Of a stretch of DNA of 51,679 nucleotides, positions 36,701 through 45,048 are shown piece after piece; position 1 is the first letter of the stretch; each line of letters begins with the position of its first letter. The notes beneath the pieces were generated by a model. It had not been told where the DNA came from. It saw nothing but the letters and a program-made list of their open reading frames with translations, and did not search any database. The position numbers and the translations under genes are program-made. The stretch comes from Microcoleus asticus IPMA8. Its GTDB lineage: Bacteria > Cyanobacteriota > Cyanobacteriia > Cyanobacteriales > Microcoleaceae. The DNA is taken from the NCBI RefSeq assembly GCF_013179805.1, contig NZ_SRRZ01000043.1, positions 1-51,679 of the forward strand, given 5' to 3'.

Positions 36701-38988
36701 TTATTAGGTTGGTTAAAAAACTAAATCTCTCAAGAGATACAAGTCGTCCACCTTTAGTGACAATACTGTTTAATTTAGACAGACCTCTGGCTACCTCAGA
36801 GTCTTTTAGCCGAAAATTCGAGTTTGTCAGAAATCCTACCAATTCTTCCATCTCGGATATTTTTCTGGATATTCACCAACAAAATGACGAACTTGTAGTC
36901 GATTGTGAATACAACACCGACTTATTTGACTCGCAAACTATTGAACGGTGGATGAAACATTGGCAAACTTTGTTAGAAAGCATTGTTGCTAATCCAGAAC
37001 AGCGAGTTTGGGATTTACCTTTACTGAAGTCAGACGAACTAAAACAGTTGTTGGTGGAATGGAATAATACGCAAACTGACTATCCTCAGCACCAGTGCAT
37101 TCACGAACTTTTTGAAGCGCAAGTGGAACGCACGCCTGATGCTGTGGCGGTAATGTTTGGAAACCAAAGTTTGACCTATGGTGAATTGAATGCTAAGGCT
37201 AATCAACTAGCACATCACCTGCAAAAATTGGGGGTAAATTCAGAAGTAATGGTGGGGATTTGTTTAGATAGATCCCTCGATCAAATTGTCGGAATTCTGG
37301 GTATTCTCAAAGCAGGTGGCGCCTACCTACCTCTCGAGCCGAATTATCCCCAAGAACGACTGGCTTTCATGTTGTCGGATACTCACTTGTCGGCGGTGAT
37401 TACTCATTCGTCATTAGTTAAAAACTTTGCCAAAATGACTGTCATCTGCTTGAATACTGACTGGGAAATTATCCAGCAAGAAAGCCGAGAAAATCCTGTC
37501 AGTCGTTCTACAATTGATAATGTGGCTTATGTCATTTATACCTCTGGTTCGACGGGGAAACCTAAAGGAGTTTTAGGTTTGCATAGAGGCGCTGTCAATC
37601 GTTTTCATTGGATGTGGCAAACTTATCCTTTTAAAGGAGAAGATGTTTGCTGTCAGAAAACATCGTTAAACTTTGTAGATTCTGTTTGGGAGATTTTCGG
37701 GCCGTTACTGCAAGGAATACCAACGATTATTGTAAGCGATCGCATTCTCAAAGACCCTCACCAGTTCGTAGAAACTCTCGCTAACAATAAAGTGACGCGA
37801 CTTGTCTTGGTTCCTTCTTTACTGCGGTTACTTTTAGATACGTTTGCTGACTTGCAAAAACGGCTACCAAAATTGAATTTTTGGGTAACAAGTGGAGAGG
37901 CACTTTCGGTAGAATTATTGCAAAAGTTTCGGCAGATTTTACCTGAGAGTACGCTGTTAAATCTTTACGGTTCCTCGGAAGTTTCTGCTGATGTCACTTG
38001 CTACAGTAGCAGTCCGCAAGATCGACCTAATTCGCACGTTTCTATCGGCCGTGCGATCGCGAACACCGAAATCTACGTCCTCGACCGAAACTTACAACCT
38101 GTTCCCATTGGCGTACCTGGTGAACTGTATGTCGGTGGCGCAGGATTGGCGCGAGGTTATCTCAATCGTCCCGAATTAACATCGGAGAGATTCATTCCTA
38201 ATCCATTAGCCATCGTCGATCGCGATCGCTCGACAAAACTATACAAAACTGGCGATCTGGTTCGCTATTTACCAGATGGCAATTTGGAATTTCTCGGACG
38301 CATCGATAACCAAGTCAAAATTCGCGGTTTCCGGATAGAATTAGGAGAAATTGAAGCGGTACTAGCTCAACATCCATCTGTGCGACAGGTAATCGTTTTG
38401 GCTAGGGAAAATGAAACCGATAATCAGCAATTGGTGGCTTATATCATATCCGATCCAGAACAGCCGATCGCAGTCAGCGAACTTCATCGTCTGCTGCAAG
38501 AAAAGCTGCCTAACTATATGATACCATCTGCTTTTGTGATGTTAGAAAATCTGCCATTACTACCCAATGGTAAAGTAGACCGTCGAGCGCTACCAGCACC
38601 AGAACAAGCACGTCCTAAATTGGAAGCAGCCTATCAATCACCCCGAACGGAAATAGAACAAAGCATTGCTGCTATTTGGCAAGAATTCCTTCATTTGGAG
38701 GAAGTAGGTATTCACGATAACTTCTTCGATTTGGGCGGTGATTCATTGCTCTTAGTTCGCGTTCACAGCCAAATGCAAAAAATATTTCAGCGAGAGTTTT
38801 CTTTAGTTGGGATGTTTCAATATCCAACCATCGGCTACTTAGCTGAATATTTAATTCAGGAGGAAAACAAACAGCGATCGCATGCAAATAATTCTCAACC
38901 ATCTATAACCCCAACAGATTCCATCAACCGCCGCCGACAAGTCAGACAAGAACATCGAGCAGCAAGACAAAGCAGAGAGCAGTCTTAG
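33718..38988 (+). CDS. NRPS4: ACP - aminotransferase - C - A(beta-alanine-type) - PCP
   Basis: 1756 residues. ACP with LGFESVQLLQI, Ser54; heptad helix MAQQLEVMSKQLEFLR near 140; class III (GSA-type) PLP aminotransferase (about 230-640) with Lys481 in TYGKAIGGG; C domain with HHIIADG (802-808); A domain with TSGSTGKPKG from 1275 and pocket V-D-W-V-V-S-L-A-D (beta-alanine type); carrier Ser1676 in GGDSLL; basic tail RRRQVRQEHRAARQ. As in mycosubtilin/iturin-type systems, the aminotransferase should turn the beta-keto group made by PKS3 into a beta-amine before the C domain joins it to beta-alanine. Heptamer repeats lie on both sides of the aminotransferase (34262-34282, 35698-35718). AAGGAA at 33706 supports the start. 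Confidence 0.93.
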   Translation: MSDSQLNQKLNLSIHPSQTDKILSVLKEIVGKAMGVSSSEIDERTNFLELGFESVQLLQINGAIKKAFGVNISLKLLIENSSTINELAVYISQQIPSIEPTLTPDRPETNNSKPKKKESLLPEKHLDRQTDNTAIKRLMAQQLEVMSKQLEFLRENISPKQKQPTRIPTETIAQERQREIPIQNPKSKNQKSPSSANLTPRQQEHLDALIARVIERTQASKNLTQNDRVHHANSRSILGFRPSIKEMVYPIYPQRSSGARIWDIDGNEYIDMSMGFGALLFGHSPSFIINAIQDYVHQGIQHGPQSAMAGKAAQLVCELTGQERACFCNDGSEAVMGAIRIARAITGREKIAFFGGSYHGTLDEVLVAGVPSEEGNSRSIAIAPGIPQHKVEQVIVLDYGNPKSLDIIRDHASELAAVLVEPIQSAKPDLQPKEFLHELRQLTQETGIVLIFDEVITGFRMHPGGMQALWNIRADITTYGKAIGGGMPIGVIAGKAAFMDALDGGFWSYGDASYPEVEVTHFAGTFFKHPLVMATTLGALTHLKNSGQKLQEELTVKTTKLANTLNTYFEQKQLPIQVVYFGSLFRFAYSPTLNWMDLFFYHLLEKGIFALENRRLFLSTAHTDADIDRMIQAVKESISEMQEGGFLPGESGVGTGKKSFRSPIANRQYSIPLTEAQKELWVMAKMGETVSRAYNQSTTIHLRGSFNLAAARKAIQEVVDRHEALRATFNPSGDYQQINSTLTVNIPVVDFSTLDNSDRGTHLEEFLATEARQTFNLETGPLVRTQIVTLEEQHHLLVFTVHHIIADGWSLGVLQQELTAIYTAECQAIEHQLPQPMQLSEYVEWEASQQESPEMAKAEAYWLQQFSSSVPVLELPTDRPRPSVNRYVGTRQTFTLDKNFYGALKHESIKFKSTLFTTVLAGFLALLHRLTGQDDIVIGIPSAGQLSVEGEYLVGHYVNLLPIRSQVVENQTFTEYLSSLKEVLSDAYDHQIYPFIRLVKKLNLSRDTSRPPLVTILFNLDRPLATSESFSRKFEFVRNPTNSSISDIFLDIHQQNDELVVDCEYNTDLFDSQTIERWMKHWQTLLESIVANPEQRVWDLPLLKSDELKQLLVEWNNTQTDYPQHQCIHELFEAQVERTPDAVAVMFGNQSLTYGELNAKANQLAHHLQKLGVNSEVMVGICLDRSLDQIVGILGILKAGGAYLPLEPNYPQERLAFMLSDTHLSAVITHSSLVKNFAKMTVICLNTDWEIIQQESRENPVSRSTIDNVAYVIYTSGSTGKPKGVLGLHRGAVNRFHWMWQTYPFKGEDVCCQKTSLNFVDSVWEIFGPLLQGIPTIIVSDRILKDPHQFVETLANNKVTRLVLVPSLLRLLLDTFADLQKRLPKLNFWVTSGEALSVELLQKFRQILPESTLLNLYGSSEVSADVTCYSSSPQDRPNSHVSIGRAIANTEIYVLDRNLQPVPIGVPGELYVGGAGLARGYLNRPELTSERFIPNPLAIVDRDRSTKLYKTGDLVRYLPDGNLEFLGRIDNQVKIRGFRIELGEIEAVLAQHPSVRQVIVLARENETDNQQLVAYIISDPEQPIAVSELHRLLQEKLPNYMIPSAFVMLENLPLLPNGKVDRRALPAPEQARPKLEAAYQSPRTEIEQSIAAIWQEFLHLEEVGIHDNFFDLGGDSLLLVRVHSQMQKIFQREFSLVGMFQYPTIGYLAEYLIQEENKQRSHANNSQPSITPTDSINRRRQVRQEHRAARQSREQS
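34262..34282 (+). repeat. In-frame heptamer repeat (TCCAAAA)x3 before the aminotransferase
   Basis: Three exact TCCAAAA copies, with partial copies on both sides, in the Asn/Lys/Pro/Ser-rich linker between the coiled-coil segment and the aminotransferase of NRPS4. It is one of a pair of repeats bracketing that domain. Confidence 0.75.
35698..35721 (+). repeat. In-frame heptamer repeat (CGATCGC, CGATCGC, CAATCGC) after the aminotransferase
   Basis: Three seven-base units, the third with one change, in the linker between the aminotransferase and C domains of NRPS4 (around residue 661). The unit overlaps the HIP1-like CGATCG core. The preceding G-rich stretch (about 35665-35690) is also low complexity. 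Confidence 0.65.
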
Positions 38989-39049
38989 AAGCTAATTTTA
39001 GATGTCGAATTTCCAATATCTTTCAACCCAAATAAAGTAGGAAAAAGTG

Positions 39050-40720
39050 ATGTTAAACCAACAAAAAAGGCTGAAAATCCAAACCTCCTTTGACACCGAA
39101 AACACGAGCCAATACAGTATCAAACAAAAAACGCTAGAACTATTTGGTCCATCCACGCTTACTGCCTCTCTAGAAGAAATGAGCGAGATGCAAATTAACG
39201 CTGTAACTCGCGATTTCTTAGCCGACATCAAAACCAACAGCGATATTGATTTGCAAGCGTTAACACAAAACTTTTGCGATCCTCAAATTCCCATTGAGCC
39301 AGCTAATTTTGAAAGCTACCTGGAATATTTATCCAGCAACGTAATTAGCCATTCAATTCACACATCATCGCCGCGATTTATCGGTCACATGACTGCCGCA
39401 CTTCCCTATTTCGTGCAGCCTCTAGCTAAACTGATGACGGCGATGAATCAAAACGCCGTAAAAATAGAAACTGCTAAAGCTTTTAGTCCTTATGAACGTC
39501 AAGCTTTGGCGATGATTCATCAACTGATTTACAACTTTGGCGATCGCTTTTACGCCCAGCATATTCAAAACAGCGAGAGTACATTAGGAATTTTGCTTTC
39601 TGGAGGTACTACAGCGAATATCACCGCACTTTGGTGCGCCAGAAATACTTCTTTAGGGCCAAAAGATGACTTTCCCGGTATAGAAAAGGAAGGTTTAACA
39701 GCCGCCTTAGATTATTATGGCTACAAAGGTGCGGTAGTAATCGGTTCGGATTTAATGCACTACTCGTTTGAAAAAGCCACCGACTTGTTAGGTATCGGTA
39801 CGCGAGGTTTGATTAAAATTAAGAGCGATCGCAACAATCGGATTGACATCGAAGCGCTTCGTCAAGCCGTCGCAGATTGTCGCAACCAAAACAAGCATAT
39901 TATCGCGATCGTGGGCATTGCCGGCACTACAGACTCAGGTGGAGTCGATTCTCTTTCCGATATGGCGGAGATTGCGCGAGAAGCGAAAGTTCACTTCCAC
40001 GTAGATGCCGCTTGGGGTGGGCCAGTGATTTTTTCCCAACAGCATCGGCATAAACTTGTTGGGATCGAACGGGCTGATTCGGTGACGATTGATGGACATA
40101 AACAAATGTACTTGCCAATGGGTATTGGGATGGTCTTTTTGCGCGATCCGATCGTGGCACAAGCGATCGAAAAAAATGCCAGTTATACCATGCGTAAAGG
40201 TTCATTCGATTTAGGTAAACGCGCTTTGGAAGGTTCTCGACCGGCAATGGCATTATTTCTTCATGCTGGGCTAAACTTAATTGGGGTAAAAGGATATGAA
40301 TTTTTGATTGATGAAGGAATTCGCAAGACTCAATATATGGCAGATCGCATCCGCAGTCTAGCTGAATTTGAGTTGTTAGCAGCACCGGATATTAACCTGT
40401 TAATTTACCGTTATATACCGGAGTCATTGCGAGAGAGTGCGGCTAAAAATCAGTTAACTGAAAGTGAAAATCAGCTAATCAATCGATTTAACGAACGACT
40501 TCAAAAAGCCCAGCGCCAAGCAGGTCGTACTTTTATTTCGCGGACAACTAAAACTACCATCTGTTCGGGAAAAGAAATTCCGATGATCGCATTGAGGGCG
40601 GTGATTGCTAATCCACTTACCACTGAAGATGATATCGATGCTGTTTTAAACGACCAGATCGAGATTGCTTTAGAGATTTCGATGTCTAATTCTCTAGAAA
40701 CTACAGAAAATGTAGCCTAG
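39050..40720 (+). CDS. PLP-dependent aspartate 1-decarboxylase, PanP-like (beta-alanine supply)
   Basis: 556 residues from the ATG at 39050 (an in-frame GTG lies one codon earlier; AGG at 39039 is well spaced for the ATG). It is a group II PLP decarboxylase. Visible blocks: SIHTSSPRFIGHMTAALPYF, QNAVKIETAKAFSPYERQ, SGGTTANITALWCARN, HFHVDAAWGGP with the PLP-pairing Asp, and TIDGHKQMYLPMG with the Schiff-base Lys at about residue 351. These blocks match bacterial PanP, which makes beta-alanine from aspartate, better than glutamate or aromatic decarboxylases. Three A domains here have beta-alanine-type codes, so a precursor-supply role is likely. Glutamate or diaminobutyrate decarboxylation is the fallback. 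Confidence 0.87.
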   Translation: MLNQQKRLKIQTSFDTENTSQYSIKQKTLELFGPSTLTASLEEMSEMQINAVTRDFLADIKTNSDIDLQALTQNFCDPQIPIEPANFESYLEYLSSNVISHSIHTSSPRFIGHMTAALPYFVQPLAKLMTAMNQNAVKIETAKAFSPYERQALAMIHQLIYNFGDRFYAQHIQNSESTLGILLSGGTTANITALWCARNTSLGPKDDFPGIEKEGLTAALDYYGYKGAVVIGSDLMHYSFEKATDLLGIGTRGLIKIKSDRNNRIDIEALRQAVADCRNQNKHIIAIVGIAGTTDSGGVDSLSDMAEIAREAKVHFHVDAAWGGPVIFSQQHRHKLVGIERADSVTIDGHKQMYLPMGIGMVFLRDPIVAQAIEKNASYTMRKGSFDLGKRALEGSRPAMALFLHAGLNLIGVKGYEFLIDEGIRKTQYMADRIRSLAEFELLAAPDINLLIYRYIPESLRESAAKNQLTESENQLINRFNERLQKAQRQAGRTFISRTTKTTICSGKEIPMIALRAVIANPLTTEDDIDAVLNDQIEIALEISMSNSLETTENVA

Positions 40721-40763
40721 AAATTGTTTGAAAATTCATTCCAAATAGAACACCAATCAACTT

Positions 40764-41546
40764 ATGCAATCAGCAAATTCACCTTTGGCAGAAAATTCTC
40801 GCTCTCTTTATAATAATTGGGCTTTTGCTTACCCAGTAAGCAAAGAGGGGATAGAACTTTGGCTAGATTTTATGCAGGAACATATCCTCAAGCATCTTCC
40901 AAAGGAAGCGCACATTTTAGACATTGGCTGTGGAAAGGGAGAAATAGTAAAAAGTCTGATTGAAAAAGGTTATCAAGTAACCGGATTAGATATCTCCGAG
41001 GAAATGTTACGTTATGCTAGCGAGAATGTACCTAATGGTAAATTTATCCGAGATGACATCCGCTTCTGTAAATTGCCTCCTAACTTTGATGCAGTTCTTT
41101 CATCAAATAATGTCTTCAGCTATATATTGAGTTTGGAGGATTTGACAAAGGCTTTCCAAAACGTTTATTCGGCACTTGGAAAAAACGGTTGGTTCGGGTT
41201 CGATTTGAGTGAGGGAGAACAAGCTTCAGATTCTAGCAATTTAATTGAAGCTAATGAAGATAAATTTTTTGGTGACATAGCAGATGATTATGTTTGGCTT
41301 CAGCATTCCAGTCATTCTCCAGATGGTAAATCATGCCAAGTCAAGCACGTAACATTCCAATTACTGAATGGAAGCTGGCAACGTTCAGAGGTCAATTTTG
41401 CACAACAAGGCTATTCCCGATCTGAAGTTCAATCTGCTCTAGAAAAGGTAGGGTTTGAGAAAGTTACAATCTACGATCTAACCAAAGACTTTCCAATAAA
41501 TGTAGTCGAAGACTCAAGGATAATATACGTTTTTCGCAAGCCCTAG
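40764..41546 (+). CDS. SAM-dependent methyltransferase
   Basis: 260-residue class I methyltransferase. SAM-binding motif I is HILDIGCGKGEIVKSL (near 47-62), followed by the acidic residue in VTGLDISEEML and by SNNVFSYILSLEDL. It lies between the decarboxylase and PKS4 on the same strand, so it belongs to the cluster. The substrate is not readable from sequence. Candidates are the oxygen of the hydroxymalonyl unit (the cassette lacks its usual FkbG O-methyltransferase) or a nitrogen or oxygen on the finished chain. No good ribosome site is visible before the ATG. Confidence 0.85.
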   Translation: MQSANSPLAENSRSLYNNWAFAYPVSKEGIELWLDFMQEHILKHLPKEAHILDIGCGKGEIVKSLIEKGYQVTGLDISEEMLRYASENVPNGKFIRDDIRFCKLPPNFDAVLSSNNVFSYILSLEDLTKAFQNVYSALGKNGWFGFDLSEGEQASDSSNLIEANEDKFFGDIADDYVWLQHSSHSPDGKSCQVKHVTFQLLNGSWQRSEVNFAQQGYSRSEVQSALEKVGFEKVTIYDLTKDFPINVVEDSRIIYVFRKP

Positions 41547-41598
41547 TTTCAGAACGTCTTTTTCAATTTACCTGGGATAATGAGGAGCAGTAATATCA

Positions 41599-44500
41599 AT
41601 GAATAAATTAAATGAAATCAATCGTTTTGATGGCAAAGATGAAATCGCAATTGTCGGCATGGCAGGTCGTTTTCCTGGTGCAAAAGATGTCGAGATTTTT
41701 TGGCAAAACCTGCGTGACGGCGTGGAATCAATTTCTTTTTTCACAGATGAAGAACTCATATCTACAGGTACAAACCCAGCCGTATTTAATGATTCTAAAT
41801 ATGTCAAAGCAGGAACCGTACTGGAAGATATAGAACTATTTGACGCGGCATTTTTCGGCTTTACACCTAGAGAAGCTGAAATAGCAGATCCCCAACAACG
41901 TCTGTTCCTAGAATGTGCTTGGGAAGCACTAGAAAATTCTGGCTACAATTCAGACACTTACCCCGGTCAAATCGGTTTGTTTGCGGGTGTAACTCTGAGT
42001 AGTTACTTATTTTCCAATCTATATCCCCATCGAGATTTAATAGGCTCGGTGGATTTATTCCAAGTATTGATAGGAAATGATAAAGATCACATAGCCACGC
42101 AAACTTCTTACAAATTAAACCTTAAAGGGCCGAGCATTAATATTCAAACCACCTGTTCCACCTCATTAGTTGCTGTTCATTTAGCTTGCCAAAGTTTGCT
42201 GAATGGCGAAAGCGATATCGCGTTGGCTGGTGGTGTTTCAATTCAAGTCCCACAAAAAACAGGTTATCGCTATCAAGAAGGAGGAATTAATTCTCCTGAT
42301 GGACATTGCCGAGCCTTCGATGCAAATGCTGGAGGAACTATTTTTGGTAGCGGTTTGGGTATTGTAGTATTGAAACAATTAGAAGCTGCTGTAGCCGACG
42401 GGGATTGTATTCACGCGGTCATTAAAGGTTCCGCCATTAATAATGACGGTTCTTTAAAAGTTGGTTACACAGCCCCCAGTGTAGAAGGTCAAAGGGAGGT
42501 GATTTTAGAAGCACTTGCTTTAGCTGGAGTGGATCCCGAAACTATTAGTTATATTGAGGCGCATGGAACGGGAACAGCCTTGGGAGATCCGATCGAAATT
42601 GCAGCTCTCACCCAAGCTTTTCATACCAACACTGATCGGAATAGTTTTTGTGCGATCGGTTCGGTTAAAACTAATGTCGGGCATTTGAATACCGCTGCTG
42701 GTATAACAGGTTTAATCAAAAGTATCCAAGCACTTAAACACAAACAAATACCTGCCAGTTTGCATTTCCAAGAACCCAATCCTCAGATAGATTTTGCCAA
42801 CAGTCCCTTTTACGTTAATACTACGTTGTCGGAATGGAAAACTAACGGCAATCCGCGTCGTGCTGGAGTCAGTTCTTTCGGAATTGGTGGAACAAATGCT
42901 CATATAATTTTAGAAGAAACTCCTGCCCTTGAAGCTTCTAGTTCCTCACGTCCTTGGCAGTTATTGCTACTATCAGCAAAAACCAATACAGCATTAGAGA
43001 CTGCAACTGCGAATTTAGCCAAACATTTACAACACCATCCCGACTTAAATATTGCTGATGTTGCCTACACATTGCAAGTCGGTCGTCGGACTTTTGAACA
43101 TCGCCGAATGGTAGTTTGTCACGATATTGAAGATGCCCTGAATGCGCTAACTAATGTAGATACGCAACGAGTTTTCACGCACTACCAAAAGCCCTCTCAC
43201 CGTCCGATCGTATTCATGTTTTCTGGACAAGGCGCACAATATGTAAATATGGGGCGAGAACTTTACGAAGTTGAGCCGACATTTAAAGAACAAATAGATA
43301 TCTGTTCGGAAATTCTCAAACCTCATTTAGGTATCGATCTGCGTTCAATTCTATATCCCAGCGAAGCACAAATCGCAGAAGCTTCTCAGCAATTACAACA
43401 AACTGCAATTACCCAACCCGCTATGTTTGTTGTTGAATACGCGATCGCCAAGTTGTGGATACAATGGGGAGTGAATCCCGTAGCGCTAATTGGACACAGT
43501 ATTGGTGAATATGTAGCTGCTACTTTAGCAGGTGTTTTCTCCCTAGAAGATGCCTTATTTCTAGTAGCAATTAGAGGTCAATTGATGCAGCAATTGCCAT
43601 CGGGAAGTATGCTCGCCGTGCCACTTCCAGAACAAGAAGTTAAGCCATTTTTGGGCAAAGAACTTTCTTTAGCAGCAATTAACGCGCCATCCTCGTGCGT
43701 CGTTTCAGGCTCGACAGAAGCGATCGAAATATTGCAAAAACAGTTAAATTCCCAAGCTATAGACTGTCGCCGCCTACATACATCTCATGCCTTTCATTCT
43801 GAGATGATGCAACCGATTGTGGAACAGTTTGCACTTGCTATTAAAAAAGTGAAGCTGAATCAGCCCCAAATTCCCTTTATTTCCAACTTGACTGGGACCT
43901 GGATTAAAGAAAATGAAGCCACAAATCCCAGCTATTGGAGCAAACATCTGCGCCAAACAGTAAGATTTTCTGCCGGAATTTCCGAGTTGTTGAAACAGCC
44001 GGAAGCAATATTTTTGGAAGTTGGCCCGGGACGGACATTAAACTCGTTAACTAAGCGGCATTTAGAACCTGATGCCAAACATCTGGTGCTAACTTCCTTA
44101 CGCCATCCTCAAGAACAACAATCCGATATTGCCCTATTATTAAACGCATTAGGTCGGCTTTGGATGGCAGGTGTAAAGATAGATTGGTCGGGTTTTTCTA
44201 CCCAGGAATCGCGTCATCGTCTCCCCCTACCGACCTATCCTTTCGAGCGCCAACGTTACTGGATAGATGCCAAATCGCCATCCTTATCTGGGAGTAACAA
44301 CTCAACAACATCCGACAAAAAAAATCGATGGTTAGTGTTTGTTGATGAATCTGGTGCAGGTTCCCAATTACTTAATAAATTGGAAGAAAAAGGTCAAAAT
44401 GTAATTACGTTAAAGTTAGGAGAACAATTTGCTAAACTCAGCGAAGGAATTTATACCATTAATCCCCAAAAGCAAGACGATATTGATGCTTTACTTGCAG

Positions 44501-44871
44501 AACTAATACCCGATACAAAACCATCTCAACAAACAGACTCCTCCCCACGCTATTTAAGACCCAGCCTTGGTAATTCGTATGTTCCTCCTACTAACGACTT
44601 AGAACAACAAATTGCCGAAATGTGGCAAGAAGTTCTCGGTATTAAACAAGTCGGTATTCACGATAATTTCTTCGAGTTAGGAGGAGATTCACTCATCGCC
44701 ACCCAATTAGTTTCGCGATTGCGATCGAACTTCCCAGTCGAACTACCACTGCGCGACCTTTTACTTCAAGCATCCACTGTCGCCAAACAAGCAGAAACGA
44801 TCGACCAACTTCTTCTAGAAAAAATTGCCGAATTATCTGACGAAGAAGTTGAAGCTCTTCTGGCTAATTGA
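41599..44871 (+). CDS. PKS4: KS - AT(malonyl) - KR scar - ACP
   Basis: 1090 residues. KS Cys186 in TTCSTS; AT with GQGAQ, GHSIGEY Ser634 and HAFH (malonyl); ACP Ser1031 in GGDSLIAT; tail LLEKIAELSDEEVEALL. Between AT and ACP, residues about 909-970 (from NRWLVFVDESGAG to the DIDALLAEL stretch) align with the first part of the KR structural subdomain of PKS1 and PKS2, but the rest of the KR is absent, so the module lost its reductase. It should leave a beta-keto group. GAGGAG at 41582-41587 precedes the start. It extends the NRPS4 product and delivers to NRPS5. Confidence 0.93.
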   Translation: MNKLNEINRFDGKDEIAIVGMAGRFPGAKDVEIFWQNLRDGVESISFFTDEELISTGTNPAVFNDSKYVKAGTVLEDIELFDAAFFGFTPREAEIADPQQRLFLECAWEALENSGYNSDTYPGQIGLFAGVTLSSYLFSNLYPHRDLIGSVDLFQVLIGNDKDHIATQTSYKLNLKGPSINIQTTCSTSLVAVHLACQSLLNGESDIALAGGVSIQVPQKTGYRYQEGGINSPDGHCRAFDANAGGTIFGSGLGIVVLKQLEAAVADGDCIHAVIKGSAINNDGSLKVGYTAPSVEGQREVILEALALAGVDPETISYIEAHGTGTALGDPIEIAALTQAFHTNTDRNSFCAIGSVKTNVGHLNTAAGITGLIKSIQALKHKQIPASLHFQEPNPQIDFANSPFYVNTTLSEWKTNGNPRRAGVSSFGIGGTNAHIILEETPALEASSSSRPWQLLLLSAKTNTALETATANLAKHLQHHPDLNIADVAYTLQVGRRTFEHRRMVVCHDIEDALNALTNVDTQRVFTHYQKPSHRPIVFMFSGQGAQYVNMGRELYEVEPTFKEQIDICSEILKPHLGIDLRSILYPSEAQIAEASQQLQQTAITQPAMFVVEYAIAKLWIQWGVNPVALIGHSIGEYVAATLAGVFSLEDALFLVAIRGQLMQQLPSGSMLAVPLPEQEVKPFLGKELSLAAINAPSSCVVSGSTEAIEILQKQLNSQAIDCRRLHTSHAFHSEMMQPIVEQFALAIKKVKLNQPQIPFISNLTGTWIKENEATNPSYWSKHLRQTVRFSAGISELLKQPEAIFLEVGPGRTLNSLTKRHLEPDAKHLVLTSLRHPQEQQSDIALLLNALGRLWMAGVKIDWSGFSTQESRHRLPLPTYPFERQRYWIDAKSPSLSGSNNSTTSDKKNRWLVFVDESGAGSQLLNKLEEKGQNVITLKLGEQFAKLSEGIYTINPQKQDDIDALLAELIPDTKPSQQTDSSPRYLRPSLGNSYVPPTNDLEQQIAEMWQEVLGIKQVGIHDNFFELGGDSLIATQLVSRLRSNFPVELPLRDLLLQASTVAKQAETIDQLLLEKIAELSDEEVEALLAN

Positions 44872-44977
44872 TAAAAGTCTATACAGCCCTTCTCAGGTAT
44901 ATAAGGTATGACTGGTAAATTGGTAATTGGAGTTGTGAAGCGCTTACCTCATTTACTACATGAGCACGATAAGAGGG

Positions 44978-44996
44978 CTAAAGCCCAACTACGTAC
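44978..44996 (+). repeat. Second copy of the 19-bp dispersed repeat core
   Basis: CTAAAGCCCAACTACGTAC is identical to 4915-4933 in the hairpin repeat after the salicylate synthase. Here, in the 177-bp gap between PKS4 and NRPS5, it is preceded by GGG, giving a GGGCTAAAGCCC mini-palindrome. The following bases (45005-45040) resemble another common cyanobacterial intergenic repeat rich in CATCT. Confidence 0.7.
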
Positions 44997-45048
44997 TTTT
45001 CTAAACATCTGCGTTCATCTATTCTTCATCTACGCTTAAATAAAAATC

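Noticed and set aside
39927..40385. 152-codon antisense frame inside the decarboxylase
   Set aside because: It is opposite a strongly conserved coding region with clear PLP motifs and has no protein features of its own.
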